A stretch of DNA of 64,000 bases from Candidatus Physcousia equi (GTDB lineage Bacteria; Bacteroidota; Bacteroidia; Bacteroidales; Bacteroidaceae): the NCBI GenBank assembly GCA_018065005.1, contig JAGHUD010000059.1, positions 31,087 through 95,086 on the forward strand, in the 5' to 3' direction. Both the position numbers and the translations under genes were made by a program. Below the pieces are notes generated by a model. The model ran no database searches. It was not told where the DNA came from and saw nothing but the letters and a program-made list of their open reading frames with translations. Shown in pieces: positions 30,871 through 41,310 of the stretch. The stretch's first letter is position 1. Every line of letters starts with the position of its first letter.

Positions 30871-32370
30871 ATGAGACTGATGAAGCGACTTGACATGTAT
30901 CTGCTGAAAGCCTACCTGCAACTCTTTGCGGGCACTTTCTTCATTTGTCTCTTCATCTTCCTGATGCAGTTCACCTGGAGATATGTCAACGAACTCATCG
31001 GCAAGGGACTGTCCACAGATGTGCTGGCTCAGTTCTTTTGGTATGCCACGCTCACGCTCGTCCCCATGTCGCTGCCTCTTGCCCTCCTGCTTGCAGCGCT
31101 GGTCACCTTCGGCAACCTGGGCGAAAGGCTGGAGTTGCTCTCCATGAAGGCGGCTGGCATCTCACTCGTGCGCGTCCTGCAACCGGTTTTCATCTTTGTC
31201 ATGCTCGTGTGCATAGGCAGCTACTTCTTCCAAAACAAGGTGACACCTGAGGCCACAAAACAATTGGGCGCCTTGGTGTGGAGCATGAAGCAGAAGTCGC
31301 CCGAACTAGAGATTCCGGAAGGACAGTTCTACAACGAGATTCCAGGCTACAACCTTTTCGTGGAGCACAAAGACACGGAGACGGGAATGCTCTATGGCAT
31401 CATGATCTACAGCACGACGAACGGATACGAAGATGCACAAATCGTGCTCGCAGACTCGGGCAAACTGCAAAGCACGGCTGACCGTATGCACCTCAAACTG
31501 ACACTCTACGGCGGCGAACGCTTCCAGAACATGGCGGCACAGGGCGGACAAATGATGCGCGCATCGGTGCCCTACATGCGCGAGACCTTCAACCAGGAGG
31601 TGGACCTCATACAATTTGACGACAACTTCAACGTCCTCGACGCTTCCCTCTTTGCAGGTGATGCTGCCACAAAGGACATCAACTCCATCAGCCGAGGCAT
31701 CGACTCCATCTCCCACCGCATCGACTCCATCGGGCGCTCCATCTATGTCAGCATGGAAGACATGCAAATGCGACGTCGACTCAACCCTGCACGCAAAGAC
31801 TCGGCACAAATCGTGGCAGCACTGCCGCAGCAGATGCCCTACGACTCGCTACTTGCCCAACTCTCTGCCGCACAGAAGAAGGAGGCATGGCAGGCTGCTG
31901 CCACCAAGGCACGACAACAACAGTCTGAATGTGAATTTCGCGCGATGCAGACGACCGAAGAGAACCTGGTGCTGCGCAAACACCGCATCGAGTGGCACAA
32001 GAAATTCACCCTCAGCGTGGCTTGTCTCGTCTTTTTCTTCATCGGTGCTCCGCTCGGAGCCATCATACGCAAGGGTGGACTCGGACTGCCCGTCGTGGTG
32101 AGTGTGCTCATCTTCATCTTCTACTATGTGGTGAATGTGAGCGGAGAGAAGATGGCCAAGTCGGGCGATTGGGACATCACCTTCGGCGTGTGGCTGAGCA
32201 GCATCGTGCTGGCGCCCATAGGCGTGTTCCTTACCTATAAGTCAAACAAAGACTCTACCATGTTCAGCATCGAGGGATATACGCTACCCCTCAAACGGGC
32301 ATGGAAGGCTTACAAGAGATTTAGCATAATTCGTTGGATTCATCACAAGATAAAAAAATGGAAGAAATAA
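30871..32370 (+). CDS. LptF/LptG (YjgP/YjgQ) family permease
   Basis: [43 protein letters not shown], six TM architecture. Confidence 0.9.
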   Translation: MRLMKRLDMYLLKAYLQLFAGTFFICLFIFLMQFTWRYVNELIGKGLSTDVLAQFFWYATLTLVPMSLPLALLLAALVTFGNLGERLELLSMKAAGISLVRVLQPVFIFVMLVCIGSYFFQNKVTPEATKQLGALVWSMKQKSPELEIPEGQFYNEIPGYNLFVEHKDTETGMLYGIMIYSTTNGYEDAQIVLADSGKLQSTADRMHLKLTLYGGERFQNMAAQGGQMMRASVPYMRETFNQEVDLIQFDDNFNVLDASLFAGDAATKDINSISRGIDSISHRIDSIGRSIYVSMEDMQMRRRLNPARKDSAQIVAALPQQMPYDSLLAQLSAAQKKEAWQAAATKARQQQSECEFRAMQTTEENLVLRKHRIEWHKKFTLSVACLVFFFIGAPLGAIIRKGGLGLPVVVSVLIFIFYYVVNVSGEKMAKSGDWDITFGVWLSSIVLAPIGVFLTYKSNKDSTMFSIEGYTLPLKRAWKAYKRFSIIRWIHHKIKKWKK

Positions 32371-33560
32371 ATAGCATTGCTGCTGCCCTCGAGGATTTCC
32401 GCCAGGGCAAGTTTGTCATCGTCGTGGACGATGAGGACCGCGAAAACGAAGGCGACTTCATCACCGCTGCTGAGACCATCACACCAGAAAAGGTGAACTT
32501 CATGCTCCAGGAAGGAAGGGGCGTGCTCTGTGCACCCATCACCATCAGTCGAGCACGCGAACTCGAACTGCAACACCAAGTGCAGGAGAACACCTCCATG
32601 CTCGGTACACCCTTCACCGTCACCGTCGACCTGCTGGAAGGTTGCACAACGGGCGTCAGTGCGCACGACCGCGCTGCCACCATCCGCGCACTGGCTGACC
32701 CCACGCGCAAGCCGTCCGACTTCGGACGTCCCGGACACATCAATCCGCTCTACGCACAAGACAAGGGCGTGCTGCGACGCGCTGGTCACACGGAGGCTGC
32801 CATTGACCTGGCGCGTCTGTCGGGCTTGCAACCAGCTGCTGCGCTCATCGAGATTCTGAATCCCGATGGCACAATGGCACGTATGCCACAACTCCGCGAG
32901 ATTGCCAAAAAGCATGACATGCGCATCATCGCCATCAAGGACCTCATCGCATATCGACTGCAACAGGAATCGCTCGTCGAGAAAGGTGAAGAGGCTGACC
33001 TCCCCACCGAATACGGACACTTCCGCATCATCCCCTTCCTCCAGAAATCTAACGGACTGGAGCACATCGCCATCATCAAGGGCGAATGGGAGAAGGACGA
33101 ACCCATCCTCGTGCGTATGCACTCGAGCTGCGCCACAGGCGACATCTTCGGTTCGTGCCGCTGCGACTGCGGAGAGCAATTGCATCGTGCCATGAAGATG
33201 ATTGACGAGCAGGGCAAGGGTGCCGTCATCTACCTCATGCAAGAGGGACGCGGCATCGGACTGATGAACAAGATTCGCGCCTACAAACTGCAGGAGCAAG
33301 GCGATGATACGGTGGATGCCAACCTCCATCTTGGTTTCCAAGCCGACGAGCGAGACTATGGCGTGGGCGCACAAATCCTGCGATCGCTTGGCATCACCAA
33401 GCTTAAACTCATCACAAACAACCCCATCAAACGTGTAGGGCTGGAGGGCTACGGACTTGAAATCGTGGAAAACATCCCGATGGAAATCACACCCAATGAA
33501 TACAATGCTCGCTATCTGCGCACAAAGAAAGAGCGCATGGGACACACGCTGCACCTGTGA
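32358..33560 (+). CDS. ribBA: Bifunctional 3,4-dihydroxy-2-butanone-4-phosphate synthase / GTP cyclohydrolase II
   Basis: [18 protein letters not shown] and [21 protein letters not shown] motifs; start trimmed to [14 protein letters not shown]. Confidence 0.96.
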   Translation: MEEINSIAAALEDFRQGKFVIVVDDEDRENEGDFITAAETITPEKVNFMLQEGRGVLCAPITISRARELELQHQVQENTSMLGTPFTVTVDLLEGCTTGVSAHDRAATIRALADPTRKPSDFGRPGHINPLYAQDKGVLRRAGHTEAAIDLARLSGLQPAAALIEILNPDGTMARMPQLREIAKKHDMRIIAIKDLIAYRLQQESLVEKGEEADLPTEYGHFRIIPFLQKSNGLEHIAIIKGEWEKDEPILVRMHSSCATGDIFGSCRCDCGEQLHRAMKMIDEQGKGAVIYLMQEGRGIGLMNKIRAYKLQEQGDDTVDANLHLGFQADERDYGVGAQILRSLGITKLKLITNNPIKRVGLEGYGLEIVENIPMEITPNEYNARYLRTKKERMGHTLHL

Positions 33561-33654
33561 GACGCCCCTGGCATGACGGTGCTCGTGGCTTGGGGCAGAC
33601 GCAGTTCTCCCCTCTCTTCTCTCAGAACAAACAATCACACAAAACAATATTTCT

Positions 33655-34848
33655 ATGAACAACTTAAGCGAAAGACTTAACCGACTCGCCCCAAGTGCTA
33701 CGCTCGCCATGAGCCAGCGCAGCAGCGAACTGAAGGCGGCAGGCGTAGACGTCATCAACATGAGCGTGGGCGAACCAGACTTCAACACGCCCGACCACAT
33801 CAAGGCTGCAGCCATCAAGGCTGTCGAGGACAACTGGAGTCGCTACTCTCCCGTCCCTGGCTATCCCGAACTGAAGAAGGCTATCGTGGCTAAACTCAAG
33901 AACGAGAACCAACTCGACTATGAGCCTGCACAGATTCTCTGCAGCAACGGTGCTAAGCAGTCTGTCTGCAACGCCATCATGGCGCTCGTCAACCCAGGCG
34001 ACGAAGTCATCATTCCAGCTCCCTACTGGGTGAGCTACCCACAGATGGTGCTCCTCGCAGAAGGTACCCCCGTCTTTGTGGAGGCAAAAATCGAGGCTGA
34101 CTTCAAGATTACGCCCGAACAGCTCGAAGCGGCTATCACACCCAACACACGTGCCATCATCCTCTGCTCTCCCTCCAACCCCACGGGCTCTGTCTACAGC
34201 AAGAGCGAACTGGAGGCTTTGAAGGATGTGCTGCTCCGCCACGATCGCGTCATCGTCATTGCAGACGAGATCTACGAACACATCAACTACGTTGGCGAAC
34301 ATGCTTCTATGGCTCAGTTCCCCGACATCAAGGATCGTGTGGTCATCATCAATGGTGTCAGCAAAGCATACGCCATGACGGGTTGGCGCATCGGCTTCAT
34401 CGCTGCTCCCGATTGGATCGTCAAGGGCTGCAACAAGCTCCAGGGACAGTACACCAGCGGCCCCTGCTCGGTGAGCCAGAAGGCGGCTGAAGCTGCTTTT
34501 GCAGGCGACCAGCAGTGTGTCGAGGACATGCGTCAAGCTTTTGAGCGCCGCAAGAATCTTATTGTCAAACTTGCTAAGGAGATTCCCGGACTGGAAGTGA
34601 ACGACCCTCAGGGTGCCTTCTACCTCTTCCCCAAGTGCTCAAGTTTCTTTGGCAAGAAGGACGGCGACCGCACCATCAACAACTCTACCGACCTTGCCAT
34701 GTACCTGCTTGAAGTGGGACATGTTGCCACCGTGGGTGGTGATGCGTTTGGCTCGCCTGAATGTTTCCGCATGAGCTATGCCACCAGCGACGAGAACATC
34801 ATCGAGGCTATGCGCCGCATCAAAGAGACGTTGGCACGACTGAGCTAA
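33655..34848 (+). CDS. aspC: Pyridoxal phosphate-dependent aspartate aminotransferase
   Basis: SVGEPDFNTPDHIK, CSPSNPTGSVYS, INGVSKAYAMTGWRIGFIAAP. Confidence 0.92.
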   Translation: MNNLSERLNRLAPSATLAMSQRSSELKAAGVDVINMSVGEPDFNTPDHIKAAAIKAVEDNWSRYSPVPGYPELKKAIVAKLKNENQLDYEPAQILCSNGAKQSVCNAIMALVNPGDEVIIPAPYWVSYPQMVLLAEGTPVFVEAKIEADFKITPEQLEAAITPNTRAIILCSPSNPTGSVYSKSELEALKDVLLRHDRVIVIADEIYEHINYVGEHASMAQFPDIKDRVVIINGVSKAYAMTGWRIGFIAAPDWIVKGCNKLQGQYTSGPCSVSQKAAEAAFAGDQQCVEDMRQAFERRKNLIVKLAKEIPGLEVNDPQGAFYLFPKCSSFFGKKDGDRTINNSTDLAMYLLEVGHVATVGGDAFGSPECFRMSYATSDENIIEAMRRIKETLARLS

Positions 34849-34871
34849 AGACGTTGGCACGCCTGAGCTAA
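34826..34871 (+). repeat. 23-bp tandem duplication of the aminotransferase 3' end including its stop codon
   Basis: agacgttggcacgactgagctaa | agacgttggcacgcctgagctaa, one mismatch. Confidence 0.95.
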
Positions 34872-34880
34872 AGAGGTAAT

Positions 34881-34933
34881 AAAAAAGAAAAAGTTCAGTA
34901 ATGGTTTCCACCATTGCTGAATTTTTCTTTTTT
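34881..34933. terminator. Bidirectional-looking terminator after aspC
   Basis: Long imperfect stem AAAAAGAAAAAGTTCAGTAATGG / CCATTGCTGAATTTTTCTTTTTT. Confidence 0.85.
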
Positions 34934-35022
34934 GTGGGAATGCTAATCGAGTAAGAGGTAGCGTCAGGGCTCGTTGGAGACTTGCACCCGTTTGCCAACG
35001 CTCATGCAGAGCATACCCAAAA

Positions 35023-35055
35023 AAAGGCATCGAGTCGCGGGGACTGGATGCCTTT
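35023..35055 (-). terminator. Terminator downstream of rplS
   Basis: AAAGGCATC-N15-GATGCCTTT, A-run on plus strand = U-tract on minus. Confidence 0.8.
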
Positions 35056-35096
35056 GTTGCTTTTCGTTGGAGATGTTCTCTCCAGGGGATTCGCTT

Positions 35097-35465
35097 TTAA
35101 GCTTCTGCCTTAACAGCAACACGCTTCTCTTGGATGCGTGCCTTCTTACCGGTGAGGTTGCGGAGGTAATAGAGCTTAGCGCGACGTACCTTACCTACCT
35201 TGTTCACGGTGATGCTGTCGATGTTGGGAGACTCGATGGGGAAGATACGCTCTACACCCACGGTGCCTGACATCTTGCGAACGGTGAAGCGCTTCTTGTT
35301 GCCACAGCCACTAATCTTGATGCATACACCACGATAGAGCTGGATACGCTCCTTGTTACCCTCGACGATCTTGTAAGCTACGGTGATAGTGTCACCAGCC
35401 TTGAAACTGGGATGCTGCTTACCGGTAGCAAATGCTTCCTCAGCAATTTTGATTAAATCTGCCAT
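35097..35465 (-). CDS. rplS: 50S ribosomal protein L19
   Basis: [71 protein letters not shown]. Confidence 0.98.
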   Translation of the reverse strand: MADLIKIAEEAFATGKQHPSFKAGDTITVAYKIVEGNKERIQLYRGVCIKISGCGNKKRFTVRKMSGTVGVERIFPIESPNIDSITVNKVGKVRRAKLYYLRNLTGKKARIQEKRVAVKAEA

Positions 35466-35748
35466 AATTGGTTTTTGAGATTATTGAAATTGTTTGTCGT
35501 TCTACCGAGGCATAACAGGCTACTCTTCATCCTGCCAGCGACCTGGGCGGAAAGCGGGTGCAAAGATACGACTTTTTTTTGAACTAAGAAAGTCTTTCTC
35601 GAATTATTTGGCTGAGCACCATCAAAATATCTGTTTTCGGGTGCTTCTTGCACGACTGCATGATGCTTCTTTCGCTATTACGACTAACAAAAAGGCTTTT
35701 CTTGCTTGCAACTATGAGGCGAGGATGAAGGTGGCTGTTGGTTTTGCA

Positions 35749-36417
35749 CTACTTCAAATCGGGCACTCCGGAACCGTTGGCATAGATGCCCTGAATGTAA
35801 ACCCGGTATAGCAGTGTGCTATAGGCTGGAACGGCGTCGCTGGCTTTCGATCCATAGGCTTGCTCCTGAGGGATGTAGATGAGCCAGTCGTCTCCTTCTG
35901 TCATCTGCTGAAGTGCGGTGGAGAATCCTTCCACCGTGCTTGCCACTGCCATGAGAATGGGAGCTGCGGTTGTGGTGCTGAACGCACCATAGTAGGTTTG
36001 ACTGAAAACGCGCTGCTCGGTCCTCAACTGTCCATCGCCTGGATCGTATTGCGTGGGCATGAGCCATGCGCGGTAGGAGAGACGAACAGAGTCGTTGGCA
36101 TTTGGCATGAAGTGCTCGTCGGCTGCGTGCTCACCGGACTGAATGATCTTGACGCAGATGGTGTCAGCCAGATTGCCGCTCTGCACATTCGGATTCTTTT
36201 GTATGGTCTTGAAGCGGCGCCATTCGCAATGTGATGCCCAGTCGTCGCCATACTGTTCCTTTGCTCGCGCGATGGCAGTGCGCGCCGTGTCACTGACCTG
36301 TCTGAACCACTCTGCGTTGCGATTCTGCCAGTTTGCATAGGGGTCCCATGTGGTTATTTCATCCTTGCAGGATGTGGTCAGAGACAGTCCGGCAAGAAGA
36401 AAAAGAAATGTGCGCAT
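35749..36417 (-). CDS. FKBP-type peptidyl-prolyl isomerase, lipoprotein
   Basis: Lipobox LSLTTSC; VEGFSTALQQMTEGDDWLIYIPQEQAYGS is an FKBP signature. Confidence 0.82.
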   Translation of the reverse strand: MRTFLFLLAGLSLTTSCKDEITTWDPYANWQNRNAEWFRQVSDTARTAIARAKEQYGDDWASHCEWRRFKTIQKNPNVQSGNLADTICVKIIQSGEHAADEHFMPNANDSVRLSYRAWLMPTQYDPGDGQLRTEQRVFSQTYYGAFSTTTAAPILMAVASTVEGFSTALQQMTEGDDWLIYIPQEQAYGSKASDAVPAYSTLLYRVYIQGIYANGSGVPDLK

Positions 36418-36534
36418 GATGTGCTTTGAGTCTATGAGTTTCACGCTTGCGTTGTTTGAGGGTTTCAAAAGTATGGCAGGGGCATAGTGACACACAACGG
36501 GGAGACGAGTGCGCCTCCCCATTGCGGATATGCT

Positions 36535-38088
36535 TTAGATGAGGTTCTTGAGAAGAGAGGTGATGCTCACCTTGTCTTCAATGATGCTGCGCAGGTCGCT
36601 GATGGCTACGCGCTTCTGCTCCATGGTGTCACGGTCGCGCAGTGTGACGGTGTTATCCTCGAGCGTCTGCTGATCGACGGTGACACAATAGGGGCAACCG
36701 ATGGCGTCCATGCGGCGATAGCGCTTGCCTATCTGGTCTTTCTCTTCATACTTGCAGTTGAAGTGGAAACGGAGATCGTTGATGATTTCCTGGGCCTTTT
36801 CGGGCAGACCATCCTTCTTTGTGAGGGGGAAGACGGCAAGCTTGACAGGCGCAAGAGCTGCGGGCAGGTGAAGCACCGTGCGGGTCTGTCCGTCGGGAAG
36901 CTTCTGCTCTTCATAGCTGTGGCACATGATGCTGAGGAACATACGATCGACACCAATGGAGGTCTCGATGACGTATGGTGTGTAGCTCTCGTTGCGTTCG
37001 GGATCGAAATACTCGATCTTCTTGCCGCTGAACTTAGCATGCTGACCAAGGTCGAAGTTGGTGCGTGAGTGGATGCCTTCAACTTCTTTGAAGCCGAAGG
37101 GCATGTGGAACTCAATATCCGTGGCTGCGTTGGCATAGTGTGCCAGTTTGTCGTGGTCGTGGAAACGATAGTTCTCAGCGCCAAAACCAAGGTTCTGGTG
37201 CCACTTCATGCGTGTCTCCTTCCACTTGGCAAACCAATCGAGCTCTGTGCCGGGCTGGATGAAGAACTGCATCTCCATCTGCTCAAATTCGCGCATACGG
37301 AAGATGAACTGACGCGCTACAATCTCGTTGCGGAATGCCTTACCTATCTGAGCAATACCGAAGGGAAGCTTCATGCGACCGGTCTTCTGGACGTTGAGAT
37401 AGTTGACAAAGATGCCTTGAGCGGTCTCTGGACGAAGATAGATCTTGCTGGCGCCTTCTGCTGCAGCTCCCATCTCTGTCGAGAACATCAAATTGAACTG
37501 GCGCACGTCGGTCCAGTTGCGGGTGCCGCTGATGGGACATACGATTTCCTCGTCAAGAATAATCTGCTTCATGCCATCGAGATCAATGCCGCCATCTGCA
37601 TTCATGACGGTCTGGAAGCGCTCGTGGAGCTGATCGTATTTTTCCTGATTCTCCAACACACGGGCGTTGGTGGCACGGAACTGTGCTTCATCGAATGTGT
37701 CGCCGAACTTCTTGCGTGCTTTTTCTATTTCCTTCTGAATCTTATCCTCATACTTCGCCATCTGCTCTTCGATGAGAACGTCGGCACGATAGCGCTTCTT
37801 GGAATCACGATTGTCGATGAGGGGATCGTTGAATGCATCTACATGGCCGCTGGCCTTCCATGTGGTGGGATGCATGAAGATGGCTGCATCGATACCGACG
37901 ATGTTCTCGTGCAGCAGCACCATGCTCTGCCACCAGTATTGCTTGATGTTATTCTTCAACTCTACACCATTCTGACCATAGTCGTACACGGCTCCGAGTC
38001 CGTCGTAAATATCACTTGATGGGAAAACAAAGCCGTATTCTTTGCAGTGCGATACGATCTTCTTGAAAACTTCTTCTTGTTGTGCCAT
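36535..38088 (-). CDS. glyS: Glycine--tRNA ligase
   Basis: FPSSDIYDGLGAVYDYGQNGVELKNNI, FLRPETAQGIFVNY-like YLRPETAQGIFVNYLNV, IGKAFRNEI, ETSIGVDRMFLSIM. Confidence 0.95.
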   Translation of the reverse strand: MAQQEEVFKKIVSHCKEYGFVFPSSDIYDGLGAVYDYGQNGVELKNNIKQYWWQSMVLLHENIVGIDAAIFMHPTTWKASGHVDAFNDPLIDNRDSKKRYRADVLIEEQMAKYEDKIQKEIEKARKKFGDTFDEAQFRATNARVLENQEKYDQLHERFQTVMNADGGIDLDGMKQIILDEEIVCPISGTRNWTDVRQFNLMFSTEMGAAAEGASKIYLRPETAQGIFVNYLNVQKTGRMKLPFGIAQIGKAFRNEIVARQFIFRMREFEQMEMQFFIQPGTELDWFAKWKETRMKWHQNLGFGAENYRFHDHDKLAHYANAATDIEFHMPFGFKEVEGIHSRTNFDLGQHAKFSGKKIEYFDPERNESYTPYVIETSIGVDRMFLSIMCHSYEEQKLPDGQTRTVLHLPAALAPVKLAVFPLTKKDGLPEKAQEIINDLRFHFNCKYEEKDQIGKRYRRMDAIGCPYCVTVDQQTLEDNTVTLRDRDTMEQKRVAISDLRSIIEDKVSITSLLKNLI

Positions 38089-38120
38089 TGTTCTAATTGT
38101 ATGAATTCATATTTCGCGTG

Positions 38121-38128
38121 CAAAGATA
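38121..38128 (-). promoter_or_regulatory. -7 box (TATCTTTG) upstream of glyS
   Basis: Reverse complement of caaagata; shares a 22-bp identical block with the ndk upstream region. Confidence 0.55.
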
Positions 38129-38183
38129 CAAAGAAATGATGAAAAATGAGATAAAAGCTGCAAGAAACTTGAAGATAGGACAT

Positions 38184-38231
38184 AAAAAAATGTTTGACAC
38201 TCCCCTTTGAAAAAAGGATGGGTGTCAAACA
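38184..38231 (-). terminator. Terminator downstream of ompA-like gene
   Basis: TGTTTGACACTCCCCTTT..AGGATGGGTGTCAAACA, T-run on minus strand. Confidence 0.85.
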
Positions 38232-38299
38232 TGAATGCGTCAAACGCTCGCTATTTCATTTAGAATATCACTGTGCGCCTGCTACTATACATTATTATA

Positions 38300-39613
38300 T
38301 TATTGCACGCGCACGCGACGCTCGGTGGTTCTGAACTTCTTGTTCACTACCTTCTGAGGATCACTGTAGACGCCGTGACCGGTGATGATGCTCACGCGGT
38401 TCTTGTCGTTGTCTTCGGGATAGGGCTGAACGGTGTCACCCTTCCATTCGACGTTTTTGATAATGCTGGGATCTACACCTTTGTTGATAAGAGCCTGACG
38501 TGTCTTCTCTGCACGCTGCTTTGAGTACTCCATGTTGAGCTTGGGATTACCGGTTCCTTTGTCTGCATAAGAAGTGATGGTGATTTCTGCATTCTTAACG
38601 CCCTTGAGGAACTCTGCCACTGCTGCAATCTGGGCATCTGTACTCTCTACGTCGCTTTCACGGATGGCGAAGAAGATGCGCTTGTCGATTTTGCGGTCCT
38701 TGTAGTCGTCAACATAAGTAACGTCGTCATACCAGGTCGTATCGATAACGGTTTCCCATACTTCTGGTTTGGGAGCTGGCTTCTTCTTGTAGCCAAACTT
38801 GAAGGCAAGACCGAGCTGAGCGGTGATCTGCCAGTCATCCGTGCCACTGATTTTGCTGTTGTAACGGTCAGAGAGGCTATTGGCTGCGACTTCAAGGTTG
38901 AGGCTTACGTTCTTGTGAAGATTCACATCAAGCATAGCTCCAACACGCGCATTGTGGCTGAAGCGTGTGCCATCCCAAGCGAAAGGCATGGTGTTCTTCA
39001 TCGCCAAGGCATCGGCATTGCTCCATGCCGTGTTCAAACCAATACCACCGATAAGGTAGGCGTTGACGGGATAGTAGTCCTTGCGACCAAAAAGGGTGCA
39101 GAGATTCACCATCAAGTCAAGATTCGTGGTGATGTATTTGTACTCGTAAGTCTTGCTCTCACCTGCTACGGTTTCGGTAACGGTCTTGTCCTGGAGCATA
39201 TATAATCTGCCTTGCTCGTCCTCGAACAATTCTACGACATTAGGATTGTCGGGTGTTTGACCAGGAAGGATTTGTCCGTTATTCTGGGTAACATCGACAT
39301 ATACGCGCTCCTGTGTTGTTGACTTAATCAACATGTCGCGACCTTTCACGCCTCCCTTGTTCCAATAGCCATTCACATGCAAACGAGCGCCGATGATGGG
39401 CGTGAACATAGCACCAAAACTGACGCTTGCCGTGGGCGTGATGAGCTTGGTCATGTCGTAGTTGGTCAGTGTGGTTTGAGCTCCACCCTGCAGTCCAACA
39501 AACATGTGTGGATAGGTCTTGCAATCGCGGCTGTCTACCACCTGTGCTGATACGGGAGCAGCAACGCAAGTGGCCATGAGAGCTACAGTTAAGAAATTCT
39601 TAAAGTTTTTCAT
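38300..39613 (-). CDS. OmpA family outer membrane protein (paralogue 1)
   Basis: Signal peptide, beta-barrel N-terminus, OmpA C-terminal EITITSYADKGTGNPKLNMEYSKQRAEKTRQALINKGVD. Confidence 0.9.
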   Translation of the reverse strand: MKNFKNFLTVALMATCVAAPVSAQVVDSRDCKTYPHMFVGLQGGAQTTLTNYDMTKLITPTASVSFGAMFTPIIGARLHVNGYWNKGGVKGRDMLIKSTTQERVYVDVTQNNGQILPGQTPDNPNVVELFEDEQGRLYMLQDKTVTETVAGESKTYEYKYITTNLDLMVNLCTLFGRKDYYPVNAYLIGGIGLNTAWSNADALAMKNTMPFAWDGTRFSHNARVGAMLDVNLHKNVSLNLEVAANSLSDRYNSKISGTDDWQITAQLGLAFKFGYKKKPAPKPEVWETVIDTTWYDDVTYVDDYKDRKIDKRIFFAIRESDVESTDAQIAAVAEFLKGVKNAEITITSYADKGTGNPKLNMEYSKQRAEKTRQALINKGVDPSIIKNVEWKGDTVQPYPEDNDKNRVSIITGHGVYSDPQKVVNKKFRTTERRVRVQ

Positions 39614-39642
39614 ATCGTTTTGTTTATAGTTTATTTAGGTGG

Positions 39643-39956
39643 ACAGATGCTTCTTTTCTCTTATTGCACTTGAGCATCGCTATTCCTATAATTGCTTTTG
39701 CTATTATAATATTGCTTTTGCTATTTTTATAATTGCTCAAAGCCTTTATTATAATAGCTTTTTGCAATAATAAAAATTGCCATTACAATTATTAAGATGA
39801 CGGTTTGCCACTATATAAACTGGCTGCTTGCTACTCATATAGGAATACGGCATGTGAGAAATACATTCGGCCTTTGTGGAAAAGCACAAGATTAAGCACC
39901 GAACTGGAAGGTATCACCCGATAATCACAGAAGTTGATTAAAAGAGAAGCATCTGT
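39643..39956. repeat. ~310-bp AT-rich segment bounded by 12-bp perfect inverted repeats
   Basis: ACAGATGCTTCT at 39643-39654 and AGAAGCATCTGT at 39945-39956; interior contains repeated attgcttttgctat motifs. Confidence 0.6.
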
Positions 39957-39961
39957 ATTGA

Positions 39962-41116
39962 TTACTGTACGCGGACCTTACGTTCCTCGGTTCTGAACTT
40001 GCGGTTCGTCACCTTCTTCTGCTGTTTGTAGACACCATGACCACTGATGATGCTGACACGATTCTTTTCGTTGTCATCGGGATAAGGCTGAACGGTATCG
40101 CCCTTCCAGTCAACAACCTTAATCATGCTGGGATTAACGCCCATGCTAATAAGGACCTCTTGTGTCTTCTGAGCACGAAGCTTCGAATACTCCATGTTGA
40201 TTTTGGGGTTACCTGTACCCTTGTCGGCGTAAGCCGTTATGGTCACTTCGCCATCCTGAACGCCCTTAAGAAATTCTGCTACTGCAGCAAGCTGAGCGTC
40301 TGTGCTCTCAACGTCGCTCTCGCGAAGATCGAAGAATACACGACGGTCGATATTGCCATCCTTGTAGACATCGGTATAGCTGTCCTCGTCATACCAGATG
40401 GTGTCGATAACGGTGGTGTAGACGGGCTCTACTACGTGCTTCTCAACTTTTTTGTGTCCGAATTTTATGTTCAGACCAGCAAGGAGAACAAGCTGGTTGT
40501 TTACGGGCGCGAAAGTCTGGTGACCGCCTGCATGAACATTATAGGTGCCTTCGAGGTTAAGAGCGAGGTTCTTGCAGAGATTAAACTCAAGCTGCAGACC
40601 CGCACGACCGTTGAAAGCATCGCGCTTGTCCTTGTCGGCATGATAGATGTCGTAGATAGGTGCTTCTGTTGTCATGGTCAGCGCTTGCTTATTGTCCCAT
40701 GCATGGTAGTAGCCCAATCCACCAATGAAATACAGATTCACGGGGTAGTAATCCTTCTTGCCAAACAAAGTACAGAGATTCACAAGCACATCAGCACTCG
40801 TTGTGAGATACTTGAAGTCATAATAGTCCTTCTCACGCGAAAGCAAAGCGGTGGCTCCTGACTTGCTCCAGATGCCATTGAAGTTCAGACGGAGACCTAC
40901 AACAGGACTAAAAAAGTGACCAATGCTAAATGCAGCGGTGGGAGTGAAAGTCTTGTTGAAAGGATAGTCACAGTTGAATGTGTTCTGAACTCCTCCCTGA
41001 AGAGTAACAAACGTGTAGGGTGCAGGCTCCCAAGAGCGTTCATTCACTTGTGCAACCGCACTTGTCGACACACAAGTTGCCAATAGGGCTACCGCAATTT
41101 TGGAAAACTTTTTCAT
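39962..41116 (-). CDS. OmpA family outer membrane protein (paralogue 2)
   Basis: Same architecture and near-identical C-terminus to paralogue 1. Confidence 0.9.
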   Translation of the reverse strand: MKKFSKIAVALLATCVSTSAVAQVNERSWEPAPYTFVTLQGGVQNTFNCDYPFNKTFTPTAAFSIGHFFSPVVGLRLNFNGIWSKSGATALLSREKDYYDFKYLTTSADVLVNLCTLFGKKDYYPVNLYFIGGLGYYHAWDNKQALTMTTEAPIYDIYHADKDKRDAFNGRAGLQLEFNLCKNLALNLEGTYNVHAGGHQTFAPVNNQLVLLAGLNIKFGHKKVEKHVVEPVYTTVIDTIWYDEDSYTDVYKDGNIDRRVFFDLRESDVESTDAQLAAVAEFLKGVQDGEVTITAYADKGTGNPKINMEYSKLRAQKTQEVLISMGVNPSMIKVVDWKGDTVQPYPDDNEKNRVSIISGHGVYKQQKKVTNRKFRTEERKVRVQ

Positions 41117-41310
41117 CTTTTTCGTATTTTAAATTTTCAATTTATCGAATTAAAGACTGACAAAATTACGAAATTTAACTATTGCGCGCAAATTTTTCTA
41201 CTTTTTTTTAGATTTTGATGGTAAAAAAAAGATAAAATACATAATGTTATGCATCATTATAAAATAAAATATGTAACTTTGCGTGATATTATATGCACAA
41301 AAGAATAACT

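Noticed and set aside
32343-33833. 496-aa minus-strand ORF across ribBA
   Set aside because: Antisense shadow of ribBA and the aspC start; no domain signature.
37069-38019. 316-aa plus-strand ORF antisense to glyS
   Set aside because: Shadow ORF of a conserved tRNA synthetase.
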